Shown here one piece after another: positions 24,162-33,886 of a stretch of 64,000 nucleotides of DNA (positions within the stretch are counted from its first letter, which is position 1; the number at the start of each line of letters is the position of its first letter). This DNA comes from Gemmatimonadota bacterium (GTDB taxonomy: Bacteria; Latescibacterota; UBA2968): positions 1 through 64,000 of the forward strand of contig JAPPAB010000174.1 in assembly GCA_026705765.1 (NCBI GenBank), given 5' to 3'. Below the pieces are notes generated by a model. That model did not search any database. It saw nothing but the letters and a program-made list of their open reading frames with translations, and was not told where the DNA came from. A program made the translations under genes and the position numbers.

Positions 24162-26954
24162 ATGTCATTCGATATTGCTGCGATTGCCAATGCCGATTAT
24201 ATCGACGCGATGTATGAGAAGTACAAACAAGACCCAGATCTGGTGGATGAAAGATGGCATATATTTTTTGCGGGGTTTGATTTGGGGATGCAGCGCGATG
24301 GTGCCGACTTGACTCCAGATGCGTCAGATGAAAGCCAGGCGGAGGAAAATGTCATGGCGTTTCTCGATGCTTATGACACATTGGAGGAATATACCCGCAT
24401 GGATGCGAATAGGCAGCAGGGGGCTCTGGCTCTGGTCAATGCCTATCGCACATGGGGGCACCTGGTCGCCGATATCGCGCCGATGAGTTATACGCGCCCA
24501 CCATATCCGCTGTTGGAGTTGTCCGAATACGGCTTTACAGAAGAGGACCTGGATCAAATTGTCGGCGATGGCGGGTTCCTCGGTCCCACGGACGGGACGT
24601 TGCGCGACCTCGTTGCAAAGCTCAGGCAAACATACTGCGGTTCTGTGGCGGTAGAATACACCGATATTCCGTATAAGAGCCAGCACGAGTGGCTGGAGCA
24701 GCACATGGAACCGATCTTAAATTCGCCGAAATTCAGTGCGGAACAATGCCGGGATCTGTTGAGGCTATTGATCGAAGCACAGGAGTTTGAACAATTTTTG
24801 CATGTTAAATATATCGGGAAAAAGCGATTTTCTATTGAAGGTGGCGAAGCGCTGATCCCGATGTTGCACGCGCTTATTGAAACTGGGGCTGCGCTAAATG
24901 TCGAAGAAATGGTGATGGGGATGGCGCATCGAGGTAGGCTCAATGTGCTTTCGCATATCATGCAAAAGCCCTATCCGGAGATATTCAGTGAATTTGAGGG
25001 TGTTGAGTTGGGAGAGGGGTCGGGCGATGTAAAATACCACATGGGGTTCGCCCATGAGTATGTCACGCGCGATGGGCATACAGTGCATTTGGGATTGACG
25101 CCAAATCCGAGTCACCTCGAATTGGTCAATCCCGTGATTGAGGGCATTGTTTGTACGAAGCAAGAGACAAAAGGCGATGTTCAGCACGAGCATATCGTAC
25201 CGCTGATCATTCACGGCGATGCCGCTTTTGCCGGGCAGGGCATTGTGCCTGAGACGATTTGCCTGTCCCATCTGGATGGCTATGATAATGGGGGTACGAT
25301 TCATATTGTTGTGAATAACCAGATTGGTTTTACAGCACTGCCCCGGGAGTCCCGTTTTACGGCGTATCCAACAGATGTGGCAAAGATCGTTAAGATGCCC
25401 ATTTTTCACGTCAATGCGGATGATCCCGAAGCTGTGGTACACACGGCGCGTATGGCTATGGCTTATCGCCAGGCGGTGAAGAACGATGTGATTATCGATC
25501 TGTGGTGTTATCGCCGATACGGTCACAATGAATCCGACGATCCGGCTTTTACACAGCCCCTGCAATCTGCTGAAATCGCCGAGCATCCAACGGTTGTCGA
25601 TTTGTATTCGAGGCGTTTGATTGAGCAAAATATCGCAACAGAGGATGATGTCGATGCGATGAAGCAGGGTGTGCGCGAGAAGCTTGAGGCGGCATTTGTC
25701 GATGCGAAAAATCAAAAGACAAAACCGCGTGAGCCTGCATTTGGGGGCGCGTGGAAGGGATTTGGGAAGGCGGGCGCAGATCGCACGGCAAAAACCGCGG
25801 TGAGCAGAGAAACATTGATTGATATTGCCGAAAAGGCGACGACTGTGCCCGAGGGATTTAACGCTTATCGCAAATTGATGCGCCAACTCGATTACCGCAT
25901 GCAAATGGTCCACGGTAAGGTGGGTATAGACTGGGGTTGTGCGGAGATGCTCGCATTTGGCAGTTTGTTGGTGGATGGGTTCCCGGTGCGATTGGCGGGG
26001 CAAGATTCTCAGCGGGGTACATTTAGTCATCGGCAAGCGGTGTGGCACGACGTCAAAAATGGCTCGATTTATTCACCGTTGAACCATCTATCGGATGGTC
26101 AGGGTGGTTTCAGGGTCTATAATACGATGCTTTCGGAGTTGGCAGTGCTGGGCTTTGAGTTTGGCGTGAGCTATGCCAATCCCAATAAATTGACGATCTG
26201 GGAAGCCCAGTTTGGCGATTTTGCCAATGGCGCGCAGATGATTATCGATCAGTTTATTTCCAGTTCTGAGGCCAAATGGCAAAAGATGAGCGGGCTGGTG
26301 ATGCTGTTGCCGCACGGGTTTGAAGGCCAGGGACCAGAGCATTCGAGTGCGCGGTTAGAGCGGTTTCAGGCGTTGTGTGCCGAAGACAATATGCAGGTGG
26401 GTTGCCCCACGCTGCCCGCGCAGTATTTTCATTTGCTGCGCCGCCAGATGCTGCGCGCATTTCGCAAGCCTCTCGTTTTGATGATGCCAAAGAGTTTGTT
26501 GCGGCACAAAGAATCGTTTTCAACGCTCGAGGATTTGTCCGAGGGGGCGTTTTATCCCGTTTTAGACGATCCCGCACAGCCCGATCCCGGCGGTGTGAAG
26601 CGCGTTGTTTTCTGTACGGGTAAGGTCTTTTTTGATTTAAAAGAGGGGCGGGACAAAAAGGGCGAGGAACGGGTCGCACTGGTGCGGATTGAGGAACACT
26701 ATCCCTTTCCGTGGGATGAGGTGGGGGCTATACTTGAAAAATACGGCGATGCGGATATTTTTTGGGGACAAGAAGAGCCGCAAAATATGGGTAGTTGGGA
26801 TTTTATGGAGCCAAAACTCCGCAGGTTGCTCGATAACAAAAAGCCAGTGCGCTATCTGGGACGAAAGCCCACGGCTGCAACGGCCACGGGTATTCAGTCG
26901 GTGCATTTGGCCGAACAGCAAGAGATCGTGGAGACGGCTCTGGATTTTTCTTAG
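24162..26954 (+). CDS. sucA: 2-oxoglutarate dehydrogenase E1 component
   Basis: Thiamine-diphosphate-dependent E1 of the 2-oxoglutarate dehydrogenase complex, 930 residues, decarboxylating 2-oxoglutarate and passing succinyl to the E2 lipoyl arm in the TCA cycle. The N-terminal SucA-specific segment ADYIDAMYEKYKQDPD is present; the ThDP site has HGDAAFAGQG and GYDNGGTIHIVVNNQIGF; the transketolase-like domain carries RLAGQDSQRGTFSHRQAV and the C-terminus ends in the usual IQSVHLAEQQEIV region. The ATG at 24162 has GGTGGGG upstream and gives the expected N-terminus. sucB follows after 12 bases, then lpd: a complete complex. Confidence 0.97.
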   Translation: MSFDIAAIANADYIDAMYEKYKQDPDLVDERWHIFFAGFDLGMQRDGADLTPDASDESQAEENVMAFLDAYDTLEEYTRMDANRQQGALALVNAYRTWGHLVADIAPMSYTRPPYPLLELSEYGFTEEDLDQIVGDGGFLGPTDGTLRDLVAKLRQTYCGSVAVEYTDIPYKSQHEWLEQHMEPILNSPKFSAEQCRDLLRLLIEAQEFEQFLHVKYIGKKRFSIEGGEALIPMLHALIETGAALNVEEMVMGMAHRGRLNVLSHIMQKPYPEIFSEFEGVELGEGSGDVKYHMGFAHEYVTRDGHTVHLGLTPNPSHLELVNPVIEGIVCTKQETKGDVQHEHIVPLIIHGDAAFAGQGIVPETICLSHLDGYDNGGTIHIVVNNQIGFTALPRESRFTAYPTDVAKIVKMPIFHVNADDPEAVVHTARMAMAYRQAVKNDVIIDLWCYRRYGHNESDDPAFTQPLQSAEIAEHPTVVDLYSRRLIEQNIATEDDVDAMKQGVREKLEAAFVDAKNQKTKPREPAFGGAWKGFGKAGADRTAKTAVSRETLIDIAEKATTVPEGFNAYRKLMRQLDYRMQMVHGKVGIDWGCAEMLAFGSLLVDGFPVRLAGQDSQRGTFSHRQAVWHDVKNGSIYSPLNHLSDGQGGFRVYNTMLSELAVLGFEFGVSYANPNKLTIWEAQFGDFANGAQMIIDQFISSSEAKWQKMSGLVMLLPHGFEGQGPEHSSARLERFQALCAEDNMQVGCPTLPAQYFHLLRRQMLRAFRKPLVLMMPKSLLRHKESFSTLEDLSEGAFYPVLDDPAQPDPGGVKRVVFCTGKVFFDLKEGRDKKGEERVALVRIEEHYPFPWDEVGAILEKYGDADIFWGQEEPQNMGSWDFMEPKLRRLLDNKKPVRYLGRKPTAATATGIQSVHLAEQQEIVETALDFS

Positions 26955-26966
26955 GGAGGCGCGTAC

Positions 26967-28139
26967 ATGCCTGTTGATGTGGTTTTGCCCGAATTGGGAG
27001 AGTCAGTGACCGATGCCATTCTGGTCGAGTGGTTGAAATCGGATGGCGAGGCCGTGGCGGTAGATGAACCCCTTGCGGTTATTGAAACGGATAAAGCCGA
27101 TGTCGAATTGCCCGCGCCTTCGGCGGGTGTGTTGCATACACTGAAGGCCGATGGTGATACGATTGAGGTCGGTGAGACTATTGCTACAATAGATGAGGAT
27201 GGTAAAGCTGTTTTAAAGGCTGAAGTACCGGAGGAGGCCGATGGTTTGAGTCCGGCAGTGCGCCGATTGGTGACAGAGCACGATCTCGATCCCGCGGCGA
27301 TTACAGGGACGGGAAAGGACGGCCGATTGACCAAAGGAGATGTGCTGGCGTATCTCGATTCAGAAGGGTCTGAAGTGCCCGATTCGCCCGTTTCTGAACC
27401 CGAAACGCCTGCGCCACCTCCTGCTCCCGCTGTTACGGGCGATGGCGAGCGGCGCGAACCCATGAGCCAGATTCGCACGCGTATTGCCGAGCGTCTGGTT
27501 TCTGCACAGCAGACCGCGGCGATGTTGACGACGTTTAATGAAGTAGATATGAGCGGTATTTTTGATCTGCGCGCCAAATACAAAGAGATGTTCGCAGAGG
27601 TACACGGCATATCCCTGGGTTTGATGTCTTTTTTTGTTCGCGCCAGTGTTATTGCTTTGCAGGAATATCCCGATGTAAATGCCAGTATCGATGGTTCTGA
27701 TATTGTCTATCGCGATTATGTCAATATGGGCATTGCAGTGGGTACTGATCGCGGTCTTGTCGTGCCGATTTTGAAGTCGGCAGAGCGCATGTCTTTTGCC
27801 ACTATTGAGTCTGAAATTAAGCGCGTGGCGCTCTCTGCGCGAGAAGGCAAGCTGGGGTTGGATGAGTTGAGCGGGGGCACGTTTACAATTACCAATGGCG
27901 GGGTGTTTGGATCGCTGTTGTCAACGCCTATTCTCAATCCGCCTCAGACGGGGATTTTGGGCATGCACGCGATTCAGAATCGGCCCATCGCCGTGGGGGA
28001 TGAGGTGGTTGTTCGCCCGATGATGTATCTGGCATTGACTTATGATCACCGCCTGATTGACGGCCAGACTTCGGTCACATTTCTGGTTCGCGTAAAAGAC
28101 TTGCTCGAAGATCCCGCACGTATGATGCTGGAGGTGTGA
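26967..28139 (+). CDS. sucB: Dihydrolipoyl succinyltransferase, E2
   Basis: E2 core of the 2-oxoglutarate dehydrogenase complex, 390 residues. One lipoyl domain at the N-terminus (lipoyl lysine in [14 protein letters not shown]), an Ala/Pro linker, a peripheral-subunit-binding domain ([22 protein letters not shown]), a second linker and the catalytic domain with DHRLIDG near the C-terminus (active-site His and Asp). GGGAGG lies upstream of the ATG. The order sucA-sucB-lpd and close spacing identify it over a pyruvate-complex E2. Length is normal. Confidence 0.95.
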   Translation: MPVDVVLPELGESVTDAILVEWLKSDGEAVAVDEPLAVIETDKADVELPAPSAGVLHTLKADGDTIEVGETIATIDEDGKAVLKAEVPEEADGLSPAVRRLVTEHDLDPAAITGTGKDGRLTKGDVLAYLDSEGSEVPDSPVSEPETPAPPPAPAVTGDGERREPMSQIRTRIAERLVSAQQTAAMLTTFNEVDMSGIFDLRAKYKEMFAEVHGISLGLMSFFVRASVIALQEYPDVNASIDGSDIVYRDYVNMGIAVGTDRGLVVPILKSAERMSFATIESEIKRVALSAREGKLGLDELSGGTFTITNGGVFGSLLSTPILNPPQTGILGMHAIQNRPIAVGDEVVVRPMMYLALTYDHRLIDGQTSVTFLVRVKDLLEDPARMMLEV

Positions 28140-28200
28140 TCCGCAGATGGACGCAGATGGACGCAGATGACGGATAAACCGTAGGGGCGATCCCTCGTGG
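28137..28200. repeat. Intergenic dispersed-repeat segment between sucB and lpd
   Basis: Contains a tandem GCAGATGGAC repeat (CGCAGATGGACGCAGATGG at 28143-28162) followed by GTAGGGGCGATCCCTCG and a GGGTGCCCG end, which form a weak inverted element. Such CAGATGGACGCAGATG and GTAGGGGCGA strings are, from memory, familiar dispersed repeats of environmental FCB and Planctomycete-like genomes; that is recollection, not a search. Confidence 0.55.
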
Positions 28201-28236
28201 GTGCCCGAATTTTTTACCGATTTTGAGGAGCCTCTC

Positions 28237-29622
28237 GTGGCAGATAATACATTCGATCTCATTGTTATTGGTGCTGGTCCGGGGGGGTATGTCGCGGCGA
28301 TTCGCGCGGCGCAATTGGGCATGCGCGTGGCGTGTGTTGAGAAACAGGCATTGGGGGGTACATGTCTGAATGTGGGCTGTATTCCGAGTAAAGCCCTTTT
28401 GGAGTCGAGTGAATTGTTTCATCAGGCGGCGTCTTCGCTGGATATTCACGGTGTAAAGACCGGTGGTGTGGAACTGGATTTGAAGGGTATGATGAAGCGC
28501 AAGTCCGGTATTGTGCGGAGGATGACGGGCGGTATTCGCGGTCTGTTTCGGAAGAATAATGTGACGCATATTTCGGGGCTGGGGCGGCTGGCTGGCGATG
28601 GAAAGGTCGATGTTGATGGGGATATTTATTCGGCAGAGCGCATTTTGATTGCTACGGGTAGTTCTGCTGTTGAGTTGCCCAATTTGCCTTATGACGGCGA
28701 GTATGTGATCAGTTCTACCGAGGCGTTGGCACTGGATGAGGTGCCCGGGAAGATGATTGTTATTGGCGCAGGTGCGATTGGTCTCGAGTTGGGGTCGGTG
28801 TGGCGTCGCCTGGGTGCAGAGGTGCATGTGGTGGAATTTTTGGATGGGGTGACGCCGACGATGGACCGCGAATTGTCCCTCGGTTTGCAGAAGGTGCTGG
28901 AGAAGCAGGGGCTGAGGTTTTCGTTTGAAACGCGCGCGAAGTCGGCTGAGGTTTGCGATGGGAAGGTGATTGTGACGCTCGCACAGGGCGGGGAGACGAC
29001 TTCAGAGACGTGTGACCGGTTGTTGGTCGCTGTTGGGCGAAGGCCAAATACCGATGGGCTGGGTGGCGAAGATGTGGGGTTGGAGATGGATGGCCAGGGG
29101 CGCATTCTGGTTGATGACGTATTTGAGACAAATTTGCCGGGTGTCTATGCGATTGGCGATGTGATTCCCGGTCCGATGTTGGCGCACAAGGCAGAGGAAG
29201 AAGGTGTGGCTGCGGTGGAATGTATGGCGGGAAGGGCGGGGCATGTGAATTATGGCGCGATTCCCAATGTGGTTTACACGCATCCAGAACTGGCATCGGT
29301 GGGCTTGACAGAGGAGCAGGTTGTGGCGGATGGCATTCCCTACAAGGTGGGCAAGTTTCCAATAGCTGCCAATGGTCGCGCACATACGCTACAGGCGGTG
29401 GATGGAGAGGTGAAGATTATTGCACATGAAAAGACGGACCGCGTGTTGGGTATCCACATTTTGGCCGCACGCGCGTCCGATATGCTCGCCGAGGGGGTTC
29501 TGGCAATGGAATTTTCCGCGAGTGCAGAGGATATTGCGCGAACAATGCACGCGCATCCCACGCTGCCAGAGGCACTGAAGGAGGCCGCGTTGAATGTGGA
29601 GGATGAGGCGATTCATATTTGA
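28237..29622 (+). CDS. lpdA: Dihydrolipoamide dehydrogenase, E3
   Basis: FAD flavoenzyme of 461 residues that reoxidises the lipoyl group of the dehydrogenase complex with NAD. FAD site FDLIVIGAGPGGYVAAIRAA, redox disulfide GGTCLNVGCIPSKALL, NAD site VIGAGAIGLELGSVWRRLG, second FAD motif GVYAIGDVIPGPMLAHKAEEEG, and the C-terminal base HAHPTLPEAL. The GTG at 28237 is preferred because GAGGAG lies 6 bases upstream and because the resulting protein starts with the usual few residues before the FAD fold; an earlier GTG at 28201 has no site. An ABC-F gene follows after 6 bases. Confidence 0.94.
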   Translation: MADNTFDLIVIGAGPGGYVAAIRAAQLGMRVACVEKQALGGTCLNVGCIPSKALLESSELFHQAASSLDIHGVKTGGVELDLKGMMKRKSGIVRRMTGGIRGLFRKNNVTHISGLGRLAGDGKVDVDGDIYSAERILIATGSSAVELPNLPYDGEYVISSTEALALDEVPGKMIVIGAGAIGLELGSVWRRLGAEVHVVEFLDGVTPTMDRELSLGLQKVLEKQGLRFSFETRAKSAEVCDGKVIVTLAQGGETTSETCDRLLVAVGRRPNTDGLGGEDVGLEMDGQGRILVDDVFETNLPGVYAIGDVIPGPMLAHKAEEEGVAAVECMAGRAGHVNYGAIPNVVYTHPELASVGLTEEQVVADGIPYKVGKFPIAANGRAHTLQAVDGEVKIIAHEKTDRVLGIHILAARASDMLAEGVLAMEFSASAEDIARTMHAHPTLPEALKEAALNVEDEAIHI

Positions 29623-29628
29623 AAAAAA

Positions 29629-31422
29629 ATGACTATTTTGGAATTACATCATATTGCAATGGATTACGGTGCTCAGGATGTGCTGGTTGATGTGTCTTTT
29701 AAGATCAATAAGGGCGAAAAGGTGGGTTTGATTGGTGACAATGGCTGCGGAAAGACTACCATTTTAAAATTGATTGCGGGTATTGAAAGACCCGTTTCTG
29801 GCACAGTGAGTAAGGTAAAAGGCATATCTACGGGGTATCTCGAGCAGCACCTGAAATTTCAGGCGGGAAGGCGTGTTGAAGAAGAAATCGCCTCGGTATT
29901 TGAAGCAGTCAATCAGATGCAGCGCAAAATGCGCAAACTGGAAGATCAGATGGCAAACGGTGTGTCCGATCAGATCAATGCGGTGATGGAACAGTACGGG
30001 CGCTTACAGGAGGCTTTTGAGCGGGCAGATGGCTATGCTTGTCAGGCAAAAATTGATGCGGTCATAGATGGACTGGGTATAGATGCCTGGCGGGACCAAT
30101 CTGTCGATGTATTGAGTGGCGGTGAAAAGAATCTGGTGGGCTTGGCAAAAATTCTGCTGGGCGAGCCCGATCTGCTGTTGCTGGACGAACCGGGCAATCA
30201 TCTCGATTTTGAAGGATTAGCCTGGTTAGAGACATTTTTGCAAAATTTGGACCGAACGGTGATTCTGGTATCGCACGACCGCTATATGCTGGACCGGGTT
30301 GTGAATCGGATCGTGGAAGTTGAAGATGGAAAAGCCAGCACATATATGGGCAATTATTCGGCCTACCGCGCAGAAAAAATGCGTCAATTGCTCTTGCAGA
30401 AAGCGGCATACGACAACCAGCAGAAGGAAATTCAACGGCTGGAGGAGATGATCAAGCGTTTTGAATTGTGGGGTGGAGAAAAAAATATACGGCGTGCGAG
30501 AAACAAGGGAAAAATGCTGGACCGCATAGATCGGATCCATCGGCCAGTCATGGATCGCCAGCGCATTGATCCTGCATTTGGCGCGATTCAAGGCAGTGGA
30601 AAAATTGCTTTGGAGTTGCGAAAGTACGGGCGCAAAGCAGGTAAGCGCACGCTGTTTCGAGATGTTGATTTGCTGGTGCAATCGGGCGAGCGCGTCGGAT
30701 TGGTTGGGGGTAATGGGACGGGTAAATCCATGCTCTTTAAGGATATTGTTGCCGAGGCTGCCTGGGAACACCCCACAATGCGAATTGGTCCACGCATTCA
30801 ATTGGGATATTACGCACAAGAACACGAGACCTTAAATGACGACCGAACCATTCTCGAAGAGATCTGTTTGTCGGGTGAGTTGAACCGCGATCAGGGAGGT
30901 GGGGTGTTGTCCAGGTTTTTATTTTCATGGCGTGATCTGGACAAAAAAGTCGGCAATTTAAGTGGTGGGGAAAAAAGCCGCGTTCAGTTGGCCTGTTTGA
31001 TGGTGTCTGGGGCCAATATGTTGCTATTAGATGAGCCAACCAATCATCTGGATATCGCATCCCGCGAGCAGGTGGAAGATGCTCTTGAAGATTTTGACGG
31101 CACACTGATAGTGATTTCACACGATCGCTATTTCCTCGATAAAATTGCCGAGCGCGTGATTGAAGTGCGCGATCTGAATTTGGAATCCCATGTGGGCAAT
31201 TTCTCAGATTTTTGGGCAAAATGGAGATCAGATAAGACGCTAGATGGAGAGTTCGATTCTGAGGTTGAAAAACAAATTGAGGCATTGGAAGGTGAGAAAT
31301 TGCGATTGGAACGGGGAATGGCATCGGCTTTTGAAAAAAGAGATTTCAAGCGAGGAGACCGCCTCAGCCGTCGGTTGCGTCTGGTGGAGCAGCAGATTGA
31401 AAATCTTTATGAGGCTTTGTAA
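29629..31422 (+). CDS. ABC-F family ATPase (Uup/EttA-like)
   Basis: Tandem ABC ATPase without membrane segments, 597 residues, a ribosome-associated translation factor family. First domain: GDNGCGKTT, LSGGEKNLVGLAKILL, LLLDEPGNHLD. Linker region with a charged coiled coil (about residues 245-300). Second domain: GGNGTGKSM, LSGGEKSRVQLACLM, LLLDEPTNHLD. The C-terminal tail (EVEKQIEALEGEKLRLERG...) is a coiled coil as in Uup. There is no clear ribosome site; the ATG is 6 bases after lpd stops, so coupling is likely. A shared intrinsic terminator follows. Which ABC-F subfamily it is cannot be settled by eye. Confidence 0.9.
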   Translation: MTILELHHIAMDYGAQDVLVDVSFKINKGEKVGLIGDNGCGKTTILKLIAGIERPVSGTVSKVKGISTGYLEQHLKFQAGRRVEEEIASVFEAVNQMQRKMRKLEDQMANGVSDQINAVMEQYGRLQEAFERADGYACQAKIDAVIDGLGIDAWRDQSVDVLSGGEKNLVGLAKILLGEPDLLLLDEPGNHLDFEGLAWLETFLQNLDRTVILVSHDRYMLDRVVNRIVEVEDGKASTYMGNYSAYRAEKMRQLLLQKAAYDNQQKEIQRLEEMIKRFELWGGEKNIRRARNKGKMLDRIDRIHRPVMDRQRIDPAFGAIQGSGKIALELRKYGRKAGKRTLFRDVDLLVQSGERVGLVGGNGTGKSMLFKDIVAEAAWEHPTMRIGPRIQLGYYAQEHETLNDDRTILEEICLSGELNRDQGGGVLSRFLFSWRDLDKKVGNLSGGEKSRVQLACLMVSGANMLLLDEPTNHLDIASREQVEDALEDFDGTLIVISHDRYFLDKIAERVIEVRDLNLESHVGNFSDFWAKWRSDKTLDGEFDSEVEKQIEALEGEKLRLERGMASAFEKRDFKRGDRLSRRLRLVEQQIENLYEAL

Positions 31423-31443
31423 GTTACATTGTCAGCGTTACAA

Positions 31444-31478
31444 GAAAACACCGCAGCAGATTTGCTGCGGTGTTTTTA
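31444..31478. terminator. Bidirectional terminator between ABC-F and HU genes
   Basis: A perfect 14-bp stem, AAAACACCGCAGCA (31445-31458) and its complement (31463-31476), loop GATT, with A-run and T-run on opposite sides. It can end the ABC-F transcript on the plus strand and the converging HU transcript on the minus strand. Confidence 0.9.
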
Positions 31479-31494
31479 GATCTCCTTACCCCGT

Positions 31495-31800
31495 TTATTC
31501 CAGATCTTTGAGAGGGGTTGAAAGGGCATCTCGAAGTATTTTGCCGGGTTTGAACCCCACTTTGCGTCGCGCAGGTACATAGACTTCTTCGCCCGTTCGG
31601 GGATTGCGTGCGCGAGGACGGGCGTTGGTGCGTTTGACTTCCCAACTTCCAAAGCCTCTAATTTCGATCCGTTCACCTTCGATGATGGCTTCTGCAAGGG
31701 TTTCAAAGAGTACATCTACGGCTTGTTTTGCCATTGTGTTTTTGCAATCAATTTCATCTGCAAGTATTTTTGCCAGGTCTGCTTTGGTGATGGTTTGCAC
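31495..31800 (-). CDS. HU/IHF-family nucleoid protein
   Basis: DNA-binding protein of 101 residues. It starts TITKADLAKILADEIDC and carries the conserved arm region GSWEVKRTNARPRARNPRTGEEV with the RNPRTGE motif at the tip, plus the C-terminal PGKILRDAL. It bends DNA as a dimer. GTG start, preceded by a G-rich stretch (GGGGGG) as ribosome site. HU and IHF subunits cannot be separated confidently; the sequence RNPRTGEEVYVPARRKVGFKPGK favours the general HU/IHF family. It converges on the ABC-F gene with a shared terminator. Confidence 0.92.
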   Translation of the reverse strand: MQTITKADLAKILADEIDCKNTMAKQAVDVLFETLAEAIIEGERIEIRGFGSWEVKRTNARPRARNPRTGEEVYVPARRKVGFKPGKILRDALSTPLKDLE

Positions 31801-31931
31801 TCGTTACCCCCCGCAAAAAGTGCCAAACGCATTGTATAGAATAAAGCGTTTCAGGCGATTATCCAGAAAATAATGAAATGACTGTTCACAAAAAAACGGC
31901 GACCTCGCTGGATGGTCACCGCGATGATTTA

Positions 31932-32008
31932 TGGTGGGCGCACAGGGACTCGAACCCCGGACCAACGGATTATGAGTCCGTCGCTCTAACCAACTGAGCT
32001 ATGCGCCC
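31932..32008 (-). tRNA. tRNA with CAU anticodon (Ile2 or elongator Met)
   Basis: Read on the minus strand: acceptor GGGCGCA pairs with TGCGCCC, D-arm AGCTCAGTTGGTTAGAGC, anticodon loop CTCATAA (anticodon CAU), T-arm with GGTTCGAGTCC, discriminator A and an encoded CCA at 31932-31934. Length is 77 including CCA. The variable loop TTGGTC resembles lysidine-modified tRNA-Ile2 (CAU) in other bacteria; elongator tRNA-Met is the alternative. Confidence 0.92.
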
Positions 32009-32095
32009 CAAATTCAGTTTTGCTAATTTAACCCAAAAAGGAAAGATAAGGAACATAGATAAGTTGTCAACTGAAAATTGGATACCTCGTGAAAT

Positions 32096-33868
32096 TTATT
32101 TTGGCTCAGCTATCGCTTTGCGCTGGGCAGTGAGGTGGCGGTGTTTTTCCAGTGTGGCGCGCAGGTCGTCGGAAGAAAGCGGTTGGCGCAATTGCTTTTC
32201 GAGCCGTTCGATTTCGCTTTCGAGACTTTTGAGCTGGAACTTGTGAATATAATCTTGAATGGGAACATCAATGTTGGGATTCTCAATTCCAATTTCCAGA
32301 GATAGATCGGTTAATATGCGGCACAAGCGAGCATCGTTGCACTGATCGATGAGGTGCGCGGCTTCAATGGATTGTTTTTGCTGTCGGTTGCGAGCAATCA
32401 GGGCGGCGATTTGCCGGTAAGCACTGTTTGTAAAGTTGTCGGGAGAAATTTGATTGAAGACGCTATCGGCGGTTTCGGGATGTTGCATCAGGTAGGTGAG
32501 CAGTTCGCGCTCGGAACGGGGCCGCGTATCATAAGTTTCGGGTTCTGGTTGTCCGTTTTGCGGTCTTGTAGAGCGGCGTTGTGTTTGGGCAATGCCGATG
32601 AGGATTTCTTCATCTATTCCGATTTTTTCGGCGATGTCTTTGATGAGAAATTGTTTGAGTGCCTTGTCTGTGATGCGCCCAACGAGTTCGGCCAATGCGT
32701 GTGCTGTTCGGGTTTTGCCATCTACGGTGGAAAGGTCGTTTTGTTGCGCAAGTTGTTCTATGAGGAAGTCGATGGCGGGTGCGGCGTTTTCGGTGAGGCG
32801 CAGAAGGCCGTCGGGTCCCTGGGCGCGCACATAGCTGTCGGGGTCGTGGTCTTCGGGCAGGGTGACAACGCGCACTTCAAGGCCCACTTCAAAGAGCGAT
32901 CCGATCCCCCGCATTGCCGCGGTTGCTCCGGCGGTGTCGCCGTCGAAGATGAGTATGGTTTTGGGCGCGTAACGCCTGAGCAGGCGCGCGTGGTCGGTGG
33001 TAAGTGCTGTGCCAGAGGATGCGACTGCGTTTTCAATGTCGTATTGCGCGAGGGCAATGAGGTCCATGTACCCTTCTACAACGAGTGCTACACCCGCATC
33101 GCGGATGGAGTCTCTATTGCGCCACAAGCCGTACAGGGTGGCACTTTTGTTGTACACAGGGGTTTCCGGAGAGTTGATGTATTTTGCCTGTTCGTTGGGG
33201 TCGAGGGCGCGTGCACCAAAAGCTACCGGGCGTCCTGTGGCGGCGTGAATGGGGAAAGTGATGCGATTGCGAAAGCGGTCGTAAAAACCGTCTCCTGTTT
33301 GTCTTGGTGTGACCAGGCCGGCGCGTTCGAGTATTTGCAGAGAGAATCCCCGGCGGGTGGCGACTTGCAAGAAGCCATCCCATTGATCGGGCGCGTAACC
33401 GAGAGAAAAGGCATCGATGACGTCGCGGTTTATGCCGCGATTTTTGAGGTAGGCCATTGCATCGGCGGCTTTTTCGTCTTGTGTGAGCAGGTGGTGAAAA
33501 TATTTGACCGCGAGTTCATTGGCGCGGTAGAGTTGGTCAAAGACTTCCTGCTGGTCCGGGTCTGCGGGTTTTGCATCGGGCAGGACTATGCCCGCGCGGT
33601 CGGCGAGTTGGCGAACGGCTTCGATAAAGCTGATGTTTTCTATTTCGCGCAGAAATGTAAAGCTGTTGCCGCCTGCGCCGCAGGCGAAACACTTGTAGAT
33701 CTGTTTTTCTTGTGAGACGTTCAGGGAGGGGGTGGAGTCGTCGTGGAAAGGACACAGGCCGACAAAATTTTTGCCCCGGCGGGTCAGTGCAACGTGATCG
33801 CTTACCACATCGACTATGTCGATGGACAGGCGCACTTGATCGATGGTGGTTTCTGGAATGCGCGGCAT
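32096..33868 (-). CDS. dnaG: DNA primase DnaG
   Basis: Replication primase of 590 residues that makes RNA primers on the lagging strand. The CHC2 zinc ribbon is intact (C39, H42, C60, C63). The TOPRIM catalytic core follows, with EGYMDLIALAQYD and IFDGDTAGATA providing the metal-binding acidic residues, and a C-terminal helicase-interaction region. Length is normal. No sigma factor gene accompanies it here, unlike many bacteria where dnaG and rpoD are adjacent. A repeat element lies directly upstream. Confidence 0.95.
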   Translation of the reverse strand: MPRIPETTIDQVRLSIDIVDVVSDHVALTRRGKNFVGLCPFHDDSTPSLNVSQEKQIYKCFACGAGGNSFTFLREIENISFIEAVRQLADRAGIVLPDAKPADPDQQEVFDQLYRANELAVKYFHHLLTQDEKAADAMAYLKNRGINRDVIDAFSLGYAPDQWDGFLQVATRRGFSLQILERAGLVTPRQTGDGFYDRFRNRITFPIHAATGRPVAFGARALDPNEQAKYINSPETPVYNKSATLYGLWRNRDSIRDAGVALVVEGYMDLIALAQYDIENAVASSGTALTTDHARLLRRYAPKTILIFDGDTAGATAAMRGIGSLFEVGLEVRVVTLPEDHDPDSYVRAQGPDGLLRLTENAAPAIDFLIEQLAQQNDLSTVDGKTRTAHALAELVGRITDKALKQFLIKDIAEKIGIDEEILIGIAQTQRRSTRPQNGQPEPETYDTRPRSERELLTYLMQHPETADSVFNQISPDNFTNSAYRQIAALIARNRQQKQSIEAAHLIDQCNDARLCRILTDLSLEIGIENPNIDVPIQDYIHKFQLKSLESEIERLEKQLRQPLSSDDLRATLEKHRHLTAQRKAIAEPK

Positions 33869-33886
33869 GTGAGGAACTCCCTGGGA

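Noticed and set aside
24894-26048. A 384-residue minus-strand frame inside sucA
   Set aside because: Composition is His/Arg/Ile-rich in a way typical of antisense frames, with no family resemblance, while sucA on the other strand is clear.
32354-33715. A 453-residue plus-strand open frame opposite dnaG
   Set aside because: It lies wholly antisense to DnaG, which has an intact zinc site and TOPRIM core, and shows no domain or ribosome site of its own. Such long shadow frames follow from codon use.
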